Assembly: GCA_037179515.1 (NCBI GenBank) | Contig: JAXCGZ010013618.1 | Span: 1 to 64,000 of the forward strand | Length of the DNA: 64,000 nt | Source of the DNA: Halocaridina rubra | Taxonomy: Eukaryota; Arthropoda; Malacostraca; Decapoda; Atyidae | Reading direction: 5' to 3' | Shown: piece by piece, positions 19,123 through 31,393 of the stretch | Numbering within the stretch: the first letter of the stretch is position 1 | Layout of the letters: the number at the start of each line of letters is the position of its first letter | The notes under the pieces: model-generated | What the model saw: only the letters and a program-made list of their open reading frames with translations | Told to the model about the DNA's origin: nothing | Database searches by the model: none | Program-made: the position numbers and the translations under genes

Positions 19123-19599
19123 AACATTCTATTCTACCCATTAGGGTGGGTGTATATATAATGTATAATGATGATGATCTTTTCTTATTGTAATCCTCTT
19201 TGTACTAGTGGAAGAAGCCTCCGCGGGTGCTTATTTACTATATTTAAAAAAAATTATAATAATAATAATAATAATATAGTAAATAAGCACCTGCAGAGGC
19301 TTCTTCCACCAGTACAAAGATTATTACGATAAGAAAAGATCATCATCATTATACATTATATATACACCCACCCTACCTCTGCCATATGTCTTTCTAATCT
19401 ACATTTGAAGGTGTCTAAGTAATACAATTCAGAATCTGAATTCCAGATCAAAACTTAGCACGAGGGTCCGCCCCTCTCTTTTTTCTCTCTTACTTTATTT
19501 AATGTTCCTGCTTTTCCCTCCAATTCCCTTATATCCTTAATCCCCTCCCTTTTTTCCCCTCCTATCCTATCCCATCCTAAAAATAAAAAAAAATAAAAA

Positions 19600-19980
19600 G
19601 GTATTGGCATTTATTATCCTACTAGGAATACTCTACGGTATTACCAAGCCAATTTTCACCAATTTCCCTTCTGAACCTAAATTTATCTATTAAATCCATT
19701 ACCCATTACGAGTTCTGGTTTGCTCATGAATTTTTAAAACTTTATTAATATCACCCTTGTTAATCCCTTTAAACCATTTATACACCTCAGTCATATCCCC
19801 CCTAACTCTCTGCCTCTCTAGAGAATGTAGATTAAGTTTTTTTAATCTGTCATATGGTAGATTTAGGCATTGCAAAATTATTATTTTTTTTCGTTTTTTA
19901 GTCTTGCTTTGGTTATTTATAATTCTTATTTTAACTTTGTATACATTTGCAGATAGAGGTTCGTTCTCCTGCATCCTCCT
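19600..19980 (-). pseudogene. LINE ORF2 C-terminal fragment in the F1 arm
   Basis: The minus frame 19974-19699 contains LPYDRLKKLNLHSLERQRV, then RGDMTEVYKWFKGINKGD, a common C-terminal tail of Jockey-superfamily LINE ORF2. Further homology continues left to about 19600. The same piece appears inverted at 20815-21110 and at 11444-11730, always inside F elements, so F carries it as cargo. Confidence 0.75.
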
Positions 19981-20814
19981 CCTCTTCTACCACATAAGTT
20001 ACTTGCTCACTGCCACCATGCATGCCCCAGTGTACTGTATAACTGTTGCCCACTGCATAATAAAGTATAGTAATGTATGTTAATTTCTAGTTGTAAAGTG
20101 AATATGAATATCTTTTGTATACTCTTAAAAATAGATACAGGGCTTTCTGCTTTGCTATGTAGTAATAAAATATGTTTTTTACTTATCTTATATCTTTGGC
20201 ATGGTGTGTCTATGTAAGGTTTGGAACGTATCTATGCCCTTTATCATTGTTTCCTATGGAAAATAACTCGTTTTTTCACGCGATTTTCCATTTACCCGAC
20301 ACTTCTGAGAACCTATCTAGGCGTTATTCTGAGAACTAGGTGTATATATATACACCTAGTTCTCAGAATAACGCCTAGATAGGTTCTCAGAAGTGTCGGG
20401 TAAATGGAAAATCGCTTAAAAAAATGAGTTATTTTCCATAGGAAACAATGATAAATGGCATAGATACGTTCCAAACCTTACATAGACACACCATGCCAAA
20501 GATATAAGATAAGTAAAAAACATATTTTATTACTACATAGCAAAGCAGAAAGTCCTGTATCTATTTTTAAGAGTATACAAATGATATACATATTCACTTT
20601 ACAGCTAGAAATTAACATACATTACTATACTTTATTATGCAGTGGGCAACAGTTATACAGTACACTGAGACATGCATGGTGGCAGTGAGCAAGTAACTTA
20701 TGCGGTAGAAGAGGAGGAGGATGCAGGAGAACGAACCTCTCTCTGCAAATGTATACAAAGATAAAATAATAATTATAAATAACCAAAGCAAGACTAAAAA
20801 ACGAAAAAAAAATA

Positions 20815-21110
20815 ATTATGCAATACCTAAATCTACCATATGACAGATTAAAAAAACTTAATCTACAGTCTCTAGAGAGGCACAGAGTTAGGGGGGATAT
20901 GACTGAGGTGTATAAATGGTTTAAAGGGATTAACGAGGGTGATATTAATAAAGTTTTAAAAATTCATGATCAAACCAGAACTCGTAATGGGTAATGGATT
21001 TAATCTTGATAAATTTAGGTTCAGAAGGGAAATTGGTGAAAATTGGCTTGGTAATGCCGTAGAGTATTCCTAGTAGGATAACAAATGCCAATACCTTAGA
21101 CACCTTCATA
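20815..21110 (+). pseudogene. LINE ORF2 C-terminal fragment in the F2 arm
   Basis: Inverted copy of the fragment at 19600-19880, interrupted by frame changes. Confidence 0.7.
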
Positions 21111-21384
21111 TGTAGATTAGATAGACATATGACAGAGGTAGGGTGGGTGTACAGTATATATAATGTATAATGATGATAATCTTTTCTTATCGTAATCCTC
21201 TTTGTACTGTTGGGAGAAGCCTCTGCGGACTCTTATTTACCATATTATTATTTTTTTTTTTAAATATAGTAAATAAGCGCCGCTGAGGCTTCTTCCACCA
21301 GTACAAAGAGGATTACGATAAGAAAAGATCATCATCATTATACATTATATATACACCCACCCTATTGGGTAGAATAGAATGTTG

Positions 21385-21448
<64 letters not shown>
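21385..21448 (+). repeat. (GA)n array in the right arm
   Basis: About 32 GA units with one AA interruption; counterpart of the long (CT)n at 18884. Confidence 0.95.
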
Positions 21449-21450
<2 letters not shown>

Positions 21451-21523
21451 CTTTAATTAAGTCTTGTTCATTCAACCCAAACTACATTATTTATTGTAAA
21501 AATAATGGTTTAATTACAAATTC

Positions 21524-21600
<77 letters not shown>

Positions 21601-21636
21601 CTCCACAGTCATCATCAAAGGAAAATTATTGTTAAA

Positions 21637-21718
<82 letters not shown>

Positions 21719-21722
21719 TTAA

Positions 21723-21775
<53 letters not shown>

Positions 21776-21835
21776 GTAATAATAAGATCTAAGGAGAATT
21801 TTTGGAATAGACATCATGAGAGTAATGCACAGGTA

Positions 21836-22816
21836 CAGTGTTGCCTCACTTATCGTGGTAGTTCGGTTCCGGGACCCGGCGCAAACCAGGAAATCCGCGA
21901 AGTAGGATCAGCCTATATGTACATAGATATTTTAATATATTTTTACGTTTACACTGTATAAACTGTCCCTGTACTGTTAACATACCACCCTTTACTTCAT
22001 AGATAACAGCATGCAAGCGTAAATTTATATGAAAGTGACAGGAAAACTTACCGTGAATGTGATGATGACGTGACATACATACTCATTTACAATTATTTTT
22101 TCGTTTACATACTGTATAAACCCTCCCTGCACTGTTAAAAAAACACCCTTTACATTATCAATAACAGCAAGCAACGTAAATTTTTATGAAAGTGATAGAT
22201 AAAATTACGGTGAATGAGGTGATGATGACGTGACACAGATACTCATTTACAATTATTTTTTCGTTTACGAACTGTATAAACCCTCCCTGCACTGTTAAAA
22301 AAACACCCTTTACATTATAAATAACAGCAAGCAACGTAAATTTTTATGGAAGTGATAGAAAAAATTACGGTGAATGAGGTGATGATGACGTAACACTCAT
22401 TTACAATTATTTTTTCGTTTACGAACTGTATAAACCCTCCCTGAACTGTTAAAAAAACACCCTTAACATTATAAATAACAGCAAGCAACGTAAATTTTTA
22501 TGAAAGTGATAGATAAAATTACGGTGAATGAGGTGATGATGACGTGACACATACTCATTTACAATTATTTTTTCGTTTACAAACTGTATAAACCCTCCCT
22601 GCACTGTTAAAAAAACACCATTTACATTATAAATAACAGCAAGCAACGTGAATTTACATTTCCAATAAAAAAATGAAAATACTGAAAATGTTTTTTTTTC
22701 AATATTTTAATATTTTTGCGTATACCCATAAAATAAAATAATATTTTATAAAAAAAAAAAAACCGCGATAGAGCGAGAACGCGAACCAAGAAACGCGAAT
22801 AACCGTGGTAACACTG
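21836..22816 (+). mobile_element. Tigger-like element M4 (981 bp) with five internal 160-bp repeats
   Basis: TIRs CAGTGTTGCCTCACTTATCG and CGAATAACCGTGGTAACACTG, with direct TA at 21834-21835 and 22817-22818. The interior is a tandem array of about 158 bp (anchors at about 21960, 22118, 22278, 22432 and 22590), each unit containing CTGTATAAACCCTCCCTG. The empty site is visible in the left arm of the palindrome, where AGGTATATTAAAACCC (on the complement) is uninterrupted. There is no transposase. Confidence 0.85.
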
Positions 22817-23072
22817 TATATTAAAACCCAGCGGAGAGCTGGATATTCATTACACATCTTTTATAATCCCTTCACATCTGACAGGTAATTACACTCTCCA
22901 TCTGTTTCTCTTTACAGCCTGATAAAAGCTTTTATTTTTATCATTTTTAGGTCCATCCTGGTGTCACAAATTTTTTTTTTTTTTTTTTGCAAAATCCAAT
23001 TTTTTTACTGTCATTTTTGGGGGGCGTTATTGCAATTTCGCGGATAAAAAAATCGCGTATAAATGGAGCAAG

Positions 23073-23185
<113 letters not shown>

Positions 23186-23276
23186 CAGTGTTCCCCCCTT
23201 TATCGCGGTAGTTCGGTTCCGGGACTCGGCGCGAGACAGGAAAACTGCGAAGTAGGATCAGCCTTTAAAAAAAAAA

Positions 23277-23321
<45 letters not shown>

Positions 23322-23554
23322 CATAATAATAATAATTTTTTTTTAAAGATGATTATGACACCAGTACAGGCCAAAAACGACAAAATAAAACGACCTTTAT
23401 TAGGCTGTAAAGAGAAACAGAGATGGAGAGTGTAATGACCTGTCAGATGTGAAGGGATTATAAAAGATGTGTAATTAATATCCAGCTCTCTGCTGGGTTT
23501 ACTATACCTCTGCATTACTTTCATGATATCTATTCTAAAAATTCTCCTTAGATC

Positions 23555-23607
<53 letters not shown>

Positions 23608-23643
23608 GGCAACAATAATTTTCCTTTGATGATGATTGGGGAG

Positions 23644-23701
<58 letters not shown>

Positions 23702-23702
<1 letters not shown>

Positions 23703-24382
23703 GTCGTAATGATTTCTTTTCACTACGTGAATATTAGTACCAGACGGGTACAAGGTAAGAATGGACAAGCGGTGATTCCTTTATCTTAATTTATTCTAGA
23801 GTACAACACATTCGACGCCTCAATGCCCCCCACCCTATGACTATCACAATCTATGATCTATTCGTGCCCCGGGCAAAGTTCTAACTAACTGTGTCTGCCC
23901 TGGGTGGTTCTTGAAATACCCCAAGGGCAGGGCGTGGCTTGACATCCAGTCCTGCCAATGAACTCAAGTGACATCCAGTCCTGCAAATCAACTCCAGGTT
24001 CGAAGTGGAGTCCCTCCTATTTTGGGGAGGAGCTATTTCAACAAGCCTATAGAACGGAAAAGTTCCAGGTCAGAGCGTGGCTATTGGGTATCTCTCCAGG
24101 GCATGTACATACGTACGGGTCAAATGTTTGTGTTTCTTGTGGTTTAGGAAATGGCTAACTTCTTGGCCTTTCCCATCCTCTTCAGGTACTTGATGCCAGA
24201 TGCTAAGTCCCATGGGTCCGGTCATATATCTCCTTGACACTTTCTACAAACATTGACCGTACCGCAGAAAAACAATTGGGAGAGTATTCTATTTCACCCT
24301 TGACCTCTAGCCTCTCACGTTTCTCTTCACGACTTGTTACAGTTTCAGATTCTGGCTTCAGCACGACTTCCGTCTTGCAACA
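23702..24382 (-). repeat. LTR1, 3' LTR
   Basis: 681 bp, almost identical to 30248-30928. The open frames inside it occur in both copies and are not protein-like. Confidence 0.9.
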
Positions 24383-24398
24383 TCCCTCCCAACCAAAA
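24383..24398 (-). promoter_or_regulatory. LTR1 polypurine tract
   Basis: On the minus strand TTTTGGTTGGGAGGGA directly precedes the 3' LTR, the place where plus-strand DNA synthesis is primed. Confidence 0.7.
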
Positions 24399-26819
24399 CT
24401 GAAATATCTTTTATTTCAGTCGAAGCATGGGCTGTTTTTTCCGAGAGCTCTTGGACATATCCTAGTTAACATTAGTTTACAATAGAAATGGGGCCGAATT
24501 ATTTAAGCTATTATCTAAGAATTCCTAGTTCTATGAACACTAAGCAATCTTTAGTACAAACATTCCTATATTTAAAAAATAAAATTAACCTTACTCATTA
24601 GGATTTCAGTGTGTAACTAATCATTATCAAACATTAATTAAGCTCACAAGTTAGTTTAGATCATGACGTTACTGTGTCTACTTCTCTCCTTTTTCAAAAG
24701 ATTTACAAAAGTTGGTTAGTTACAGTAAAAATATGAATCATGTAGAACATTGGTATGTACGAACATTTAAAATGCGATAGACAATAACATAAATGGTAAA
24801 TTCCTATTGTTACTATAGGGCATTGATTTGTCTTAAAATTAGGCCTTAAAAAACTACTCCTGAAACAAAATATTTGCTACGATGTGAAAAGTCAGAAAAC
24901 ATTCATCATTTCAATATGCAATTCCTGTTCAGAGACAAACTGATATGAGAACTTAATGAACACAAAGATTAAATCATGATTCAAACAATGATAATGCTAA
25001 AGCAAAACAATGATATTATTTAGGCAGAAGACAGCTTATTACTATCGGTGCAAATCATACAATTTATCAAAGGCACTTATTCAAAAACTATATTTAAAGG
25101 AGTCTCTGAGTTGTCGCTTAAAATTATCTTAAAACTAGTAAAACAAATAACAAAAGGATTGGTCTTTTAGCACAGTGGTCAAAGACGGTGGGGACCTTTT
25201 CTTTCCCATTTTTTTTTTCTTTCTGTTCTAAAACGTGGGTTGTTCTTTTCAACAACTAATAAGGGATTTTCCATACCCTTCCTCTCTCTTCACTAAAGTT
25301 TGGACATGTATAGGGATTCCCTTTTCTTTCTGTTTGGATCTCGTCAATGCGTTTACGTGGCTTCTAAAGGTATTATTAAGATATTTTAAAAGACCTTTTT
25401 TTTTCTTTCCTTCACTACAGTTAGGACAAGTATGGGAATTACCCCTTTTTTATGGGATTTCATCAATTCGTTTACATAAATAAAGTATTATTAAGCTGTT
25501 AGCGACTTTTGTTTCCCTCCCTTGCTCATGAAATTTTTTTGCTAGGCATTATAAAACGGTTTCTCTGTCCTCATTTCTTCACTCCCCCGCCGTCTTCACT
25601 GCAGGCCCAGGTTCGTACACTACCATAAATTATCTTCTTTCTAAGATAGGCAAGACAAAGAGGAAGCGATCGATGCACCTTCCAAATCCCTCCAGCCTGG
25701 CTTTTTCGTCCTACCTTCGGGCCGATCTGTACTAAGACCACCCTTGTAGGAGACCTGCAACGTCACAGCGATTCTCTTCAGTACTGCATACACACGTACC
25801 TTCGAAGCAGACCTCGGGATGAAAATTTGAACCTATGTCACTACTACAGTTGTAAGAAAGGTTCCCTATGACTTCGGGGTACCAACAATGGCCATACGTC
25901 GGTAATCTGAGGCTATACTTTGCCTCCCCTGCAACTGCAAGTGATTGCAATCTCTATTCAATGGGCAACAGGGACTTGTTTGAGAGAGAACAATATCTAA
26001 AGACTTTTAGAACTTGCAGGTCGGGGCTGCCTAGGAATAGGGTGGTAATGGAAGGTATGTGTCTACACAACTAGATTATTATTCCAAGATACTTAGGACT
26101 TAGAAACTGCTACATAGCATTACTCTACTATAAATATAAAAAAGAACAATCATTAAATACTGAGAAAAACCACTAAAGAAATATTCTTATTAGCGGTGGC
26201 TACAGTAATATCAAGTATGAATTCAGATAAAGAATACAAATCATCAGGTTACTGCTGATTGCATTTCAAAAATAATGGTTAGCAACTGGGCATTGAGAGA
26301 TAGCAACAATAACAGTCAACATAATAATAACATTACTAATAATCATGATCAAACTAAGAATAATAAAAAATAAAATAAAAATACTAAATCAGGGATAGCC
26401 ATATATATACAATGGAGACTGGCATTCAGAAGTAAGAACAGGGTTCTGTACTTATATTTCATAGTAATGCTCATCCTAACACAGTCTCTTTTACTATTCA
26501 AATTCCTGCTGTCATAATATATGTATATATATATATATAGAGCATAAACGGCAACTTTCGGGCTCTCCAATTTGTCAATGGGAGTTCTATTCTCTAAACA
26601 GTTGCGACATGTGGCAAAAATATTTATGCAAATGGCGGTACTACCGATGTCTTATCAGTATTTATGCAATAACAGCATGCAACAATTTATCGACTGCAAT
26701 AAAATATAGGCTCAAGTATCGCCTAGCTTCGCTGGAAAAAAAAAAAAAGAATCAATGACGGCAACATTCTTGCAGTATCGGAAGAAGCTCATGTCAGTCT
26801 CAGAGTAGAGAGAGGGAGA

Positions 26820-26861
<42 letters not shown>

Positions 26862-29460
26862 TTGACTGGGTGACCTTGAAATACGTCGTGGTATCCACCC
26901 ACATGTCAGATGAGACGGGCCTCCTTCCTTTAAATGTACTGAAAATAAAAAATTGTCGCAGAGTATCTCTAATAATAAAATAATAAATAAACAAATGAAA
27001 GTGAACAAACGTTAGCAATGACTATCGATAGAGTTTGACGTTTATTGTCAGAGGGCTATTCTTATTCCCCATTAACAAAAAACAAAAGCAAAAGAACTTG
27101 GTGTACAACTGCAGAAACGTCAAAGCATAAATCTATTCCTTTCTGTTTAATATTGCTAAGGACTTTACTGTAATAGCATACACATCCTTGTCTATAATGA
27201 CAATCTTTGTCTTGCTATAAATCAGAGGGTTGAGTCGAAGCACACTCTCTAAAAGGCAACATATCCCTGATGAAATTAAAGCAAAATATTACAATCATAT
27301 GTGACAATATCTCTAATACTATCAACAAAAGTACAAATATCTTTTTCTTCACAAACTTCTTATCATGACTTAAGTATCATTAATTTTAAACTTAAAACTC
27401 AACATATAAATTCTGAGAATCTTAATTATCTTAATTAGCTCAATTATAATTTTAAATTCATGACAGTGATAGTAATTAACAATAATTATTTCTAGATAAT
27501 CTTTTCAAAACTCTTTAATTAAGATTTTAAAGATTTCTTCAATACAAAAAACTATATAACAAAAACGGGTATCAAAGAATATAAAAAGTCTGTCTCTGTG
27601 TATGCAATAATAAAACAAAAAGTATATTTCATTAGCAACAGTAAAGAATGTATTTTGCTTAAGTTTCAAAATCTCGTAAGGAGTTGTACATGAACAATTC
27701 AAACAGAAAATATATATATATATATTCTTTTACTATCTCGAATTTGACTTATTTAAATTACTATACAACAGAATTTCCTCCAGAACAGGGAGAAGTTCGA
27801 CATATAACTGCTCTGTCTGTTTACAGAACGGGGGTGCGCATGTGGGCGCTGTTTTCTCTCCTGTTCTTTTGGCTTCTGGATCAACTTCTGCTCCCTCAAA
27901 TACGGGAAACGGCTGTGTAACATTCTTGTTGTCATTTCGTGTCAGCTCTCACTCTTTCTTTATGACCAAGCTGAAATAATTTTGATAAACATTATCATGG
28001 CTAAAACTCGCAAAGTTTTATTTTATCAATCTAACATATCTCTTCAGACAAATAATGTATATACTGCAGCTAGCAAAGAAAATAAAGAATCATTCATAGA
28101 TTCACGTCCTTTATCACGTAATATCTATCTTGGAATCTCTCGTAAATCGAATAATAATCTCATTGGCGGAGTAGGGGACAAAACAAAAATAAAACAAACT
28201 TGGCATCTCAACCATATCTGGGCAGGTGGAGAATCATTTTCTCAAAAATATCCCTCAATAGATATTGCAACAGCGCACCACCTCCCATAAATATACTCTG
28301 ATATGGCATGCAGAAGAACCTGGCGGAGCAGGAGAACGACCCTCGCAGAGACTCCCCAATCGTGCTTCCTAACGGTGCTTTCCGCGATTTCACCCCCTAG
28401 AGTAACCCCCCATTATACCCCCAGTCATTCATACTCATTCGCTATCACATTCGCTATATCACTTTCAAGACAATCATCCCCTTTCTGTAAAATTCCCTTT
28501 TATTTATAACGTTGGTTTCCCTTTCCCGATCTCTCTGAAGGAGAGTAAAGGTGAAATCTCGGTTGGGCCGCACGGTCACAAGACTGCATCACCAGTCCTA
28601 GGTCCCATTCTAACGAACAAACAAACATTCTACTCCCTTGAAGCTACATTAGGGTGACACTGAAAAACCTCCCCTATTCTAGGACAGCACAAATTCACTC
28701 GAATTTACTTTTATTTTCGCCTGCATAGCGCGAAATTAAAAAAAAATCATCTCTAAACAATATCACAAAATTTCTTATTCTTCCAAAAGAAGCATGCCAC
28801 ACACATATCGTAATATTAATCTCTTCATCATCATAACATTAAAAGAACGATCTGTCATTTGTCTTTCTTTTCTCACTCCAAAATATTACACTTTAAGAGA
28901 TTAATATAAAAATGACTTAACACGTACTTTAAATATCAAAGATCAGTACAATTACTACATATTTATAATAACGAGGTTGGGAGATCGATTGGTCACTTCC
29001 GCATTCCTTTCTCGGAAATCACACGTGTTCTAAGTAAAACCTTAAAAGCAGATTCAAGTATATTACTCACAATAATTCTTACACTTAAGAAATTAATATA
29101 CTGTAATAGTGATTGCACGTATATTAAATTTTCAATTAAAATCAATACATTCGCGTTCTTATAATTCAATTTAGGCATTAATACAAATAAATGGAACACC
29201 CTTTAAACGCAATTACTTTATATTATTCATATAATAACAAAAATAGAGTTTATTGCTTCTTATAGCTATTAGTACAAATTATCCATGTTAGTAATGGGTA
29301 CAGAAATTCTACTTTTATCAACTTATTAGGCGCCACACCCCTCATAGGGGGGTTGGCTGAGTCAAAGCATAACTACAAAATAAAATGGCGGCGTCCACCG
29401 ACCTCAATTTCTTTTACTAATTGTCCCATTACTCACTGTATACAGATCACAAGTACTTAG
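24399..29460 (-). other. LTR1 noncoding interior, shared with LTR2
   Basis: About 5 kb without a credible frame. Landmarks recur in the same order in LTR2: GACGGTGGGGACC (25187 and 36979), a block ending CTACACAA/CTACACCA (26030-26100 and 37650-37720), a TA microsatellite followed by GGAGCATAA or GAGCATAA (26519 and 38097), a GA array (26815 and 38514), and the segment TTGTCCCATTACTCACTG (29420 and 41160). Conservation without coding potential suggests a large non-autonomous derivative mobilised in trans. Confidence 0.75.
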
Positions 29461-30075
29461 CTATTTTAAGGAGGTGGTCCTGAAGAACTTCCTGGCAGAA
29501 GGCAAGGAAGGAGGGGGTTCTCCTTCTTCTCTCGAGTAAAATCGACGAATCGCCATCTTCTTGGTTGGATCCGGCAACTTATATTTCTTGTAATGGGCAT
29601 TTTCACTCAATGCCCCGGTCACACTTCGGCTTACTAAGAAATATCTTAGGAATAGTTCCTTAAAAGTTTCATAATATTCTCTGTTTGACCACTCGTCACT
29701 TCTCATCCGCAGACCCAAGTATTTCAGGAAGTCGGCCGCGGGAATTATGGACGGACATTCGAGGTCTTTTACATTTGCGCCGTCGAGGTATAAAGGTGAA
29801 TTTTTGACTCGAGGCGCCTTTACAACCAGGGCACGGGGCGGGGGCTTGTCCTGCTGCGTTCCCTGTGTCACCACAGGGCTCGGAGCGGCAGGCTGTTCGT
29901 CGATGTTTGAGGCGTCGGTTTCTCTGTCGGCGTTGACCAAGTTCCTTCTCGACGGAGCGGCGTCGGCAGGAGTTTGTAGGCGCCGCTCGTGCTCCTCCCG
30001 TTCGAGAATTCTCCGGTGTTTTGCCTCGTCACTCGTTTCTTGAATTGGGAGATGCTGGATTTCTGCGTTTGCCAT
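29461..30075 (-). CDS. LTR1 ORF, 204 aa, gag-like by position, family not recognised
   Basis: The frame starts at ATG 30075, about 150 nt inside the primer site, where gag would begin, and ends at 29461. The N-terminal half is charged and low-complexity (EREEHERRLQTPADAAPSRR). The C-terminal half looks folded, with PAADFLKYLGLRMRSDEWSN, then an aromatic-rich helix EYYETFKELFLRYFL, and a basic tail. There is no zinc knuckle. LTR2 has homologous but broken sequence near 41170-41500. It may be a gag matrix/capsid piece kept for packaging, or an unrelated captured gene; the sequence alone does not decide. Confidence 0.5.
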   Translation of the reverse strand: MANAEIQHLPIQETSDEAKHRRILEREEHERRLQTPADAAPSRRNLVNADRETDASNIDEQPAAPSPVVTQGTQQDKPPPRALVVKAPRVKNSPLYLDGANVKDLECPSIIPAADFLKYLGLRMRSDEWSNREYYETFKELFLRYFLVSRSVTGALSENAHYKKYKLPDPTKKMAIRRFYSREEGEPPPSLPSARKFFRTTSLK

Positions 30076-30156
30076 TCTTATTTTCTTTTCTTCGCACTGG
30101 ATTCTTCTGATATGAGAGTCTCTTCGTATGTTTTCCAGGCGTCCGATCCGTACTGC

Positions 30157-30176
30157 GCTGCCACCAGTTGTCGTAA
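30157..30176 (-). repeat. Duplicate of the LTR-end/primer-site junction in LTR1
   Basis: GCTGCCACCAGTTGTCGTAA at 30157-30176 is identical to 30237-30256, which spans the true LTR/primer-site junction. It lies 80 bp inside the element and may be a relic of a reverse-transcription strand-transfer error. Confidence 0.7.
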
Positions 30177-30227
30177 AGTTTAATTACTATTCCATCTGAA
30201 TTCACCAATTTGTAAGATGACTGGGTT

Positions 30228-30245
30228 ATCCCACCGCTGCCACCA
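30228..30245 (-). promoter_or_regulatory. LTR1 primer-binding site, tRNA-Leu
   Basis: The minus strand reads TGGTGGCAGCGGTGGGAT two bases after the LTR. Its complement, ATCCCACCGCTGCCACCA, matches the 3' end (with CCA) of animal tRNA-Leu as I remember it over all 18 positions. It primes minus-strand DNA synthesis. Confidence 0.8.
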
Positions 30246-30247
30246 GT

Positions 30248-30928
30248 TGTCGTAATGATTTCTTTTCGCTACGTGAATATTAGTACCAGACGGGTACAAG
30301 GTAAGAATGGACAAGCGGTGATTCCTTTATCTTAATTTATTCTAGAGTACAACACATTCGATGCCTCAATGCCCCCCACCCTATGACTATCACAATCTAT
30401 GATCTATTCGTGCCCCGGGCAAAGTTCTAACTAACTGTGTCTGCCCTGGGTGGTTCTTGAAATACCCCAAGGGCAGGGCGTAGCTTGACATCCAGTCCTG
30501 CCAATGAACTCAAGTGACATCCAGTCCTGCAAATCAACTCCAGGTTCGAAGTGGAGTCCCTCCTATTTTGGGGAGGAGCTATTTCAACAAGCCTATAGAA
30601 CGGAAAAGTTCCAGGTCAGAGCGTGGCTATTGGGTATCTCTCCAGGGCATGTACATACGTACGGGTCAAATGTTTGTGTTTCTTGTGGTTTAGGAAATGG
30701 CTAACTTCTTGGCCTTTCCCATCCTCTTCAGGTACTTGATGCCAGATGCTAAGTCCCATGGGTCCGGTCATATATCTCCTTGACACTTTCTACAAACATT
30801 GACCGTACCGCAGAAAAACAATTGGGAGAGTATTCTATTTCACCCTTGACCTCTTGCCTCTCACGTTTCTCTTCACGACTTGTTACAGTTTCAGATTCTG
30901 GCTTCAGCACGACTTCCGTCATGCGACA
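30248..30928 (-). repeat. LTR1, 5' LTR
   Basis: 681 bp; partner of 23702-24382. Starts TGTCGTAATG and ends ATGCGACA on the plus strand. The paired copies differ at about six sites by eye, so the insertion is recent compared with the other elements here. Confidence 0.9.
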
Positions 30929-30987
<59 letters not shown>

Positions 30988-31078
30988 CATCCTCATTATT
31001 ATTACGAATTCGTAATTAAACTATTATTTTTACTATAAATAATGTAGTTTTGGTTGAATGAACAAGAGTTACTTAAAG

Positions 31079-31079
<1 letters not shown>

Positions 31080-31150
<71 letters not shown>
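31080..31150 (+). repeat. (CT)n microsatellite
   Basis: About 35 CT units in the foldback centre, followed by CCAACATTCTATTCTACC, the same flank as at 19121. Confidence 0.95.
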
Positions 31151-31152
<2 letters not shown>

Positions 31153-31353
31153 AACATTCTATTCTACCCAGCCCCCCACACACTCTTTGTCCCAACCAAC
31201 TAGGGAGGGACACTTTACACAGTTATTAAAAGTAAATAAACCAACAGATGTACAAACAATGATGAACCCTTAAAAATAATGATAATGATGATGATGATAA
31301 TAATCTCAACAATCATCATCAAAGGAAAATTATTGTTGCCAATGATAATAATG

Positions 31354-31393
<40 letters not shown>

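Larger units (their letters stand above)
23702..30928 (-). mobile_element. LTR1: complete, pol-less LTR retrotransposon (7.2 kb)
   Basis: It has two 681-bp LTRs, TGTCG at the left terminus and CGACA/CAACA at the right, with only about six differences noticed between them. Minus orientation is set by an 18-nt tRNA-Leu primer site next to the right LTR and a purine tract next to the left LTR. The flanks are ATT repeats on both sides, so the target duplication (possibly ATTA) cannot be resolved. The interior holds one 204-codon frame at its 5' end and then about 5 kb without protease, RT, RNase H or integrase motifs on either strand. Confidence 0.88.

Noticed and set aside
23958..24158. 66-aa frame found twice, unchanged, at 23958 and 30504
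   Set aside because: It is inside the two LTRs of LTR1; identity reflects recent LTR duplication, not selection for a protein.
27982..28290. 102-aa frame in the LTR1 interior
   Set aside because: Runs opposite to the element, and the matching stretch in LTR2 (about 39760) has lost the frame; no family resemblance.
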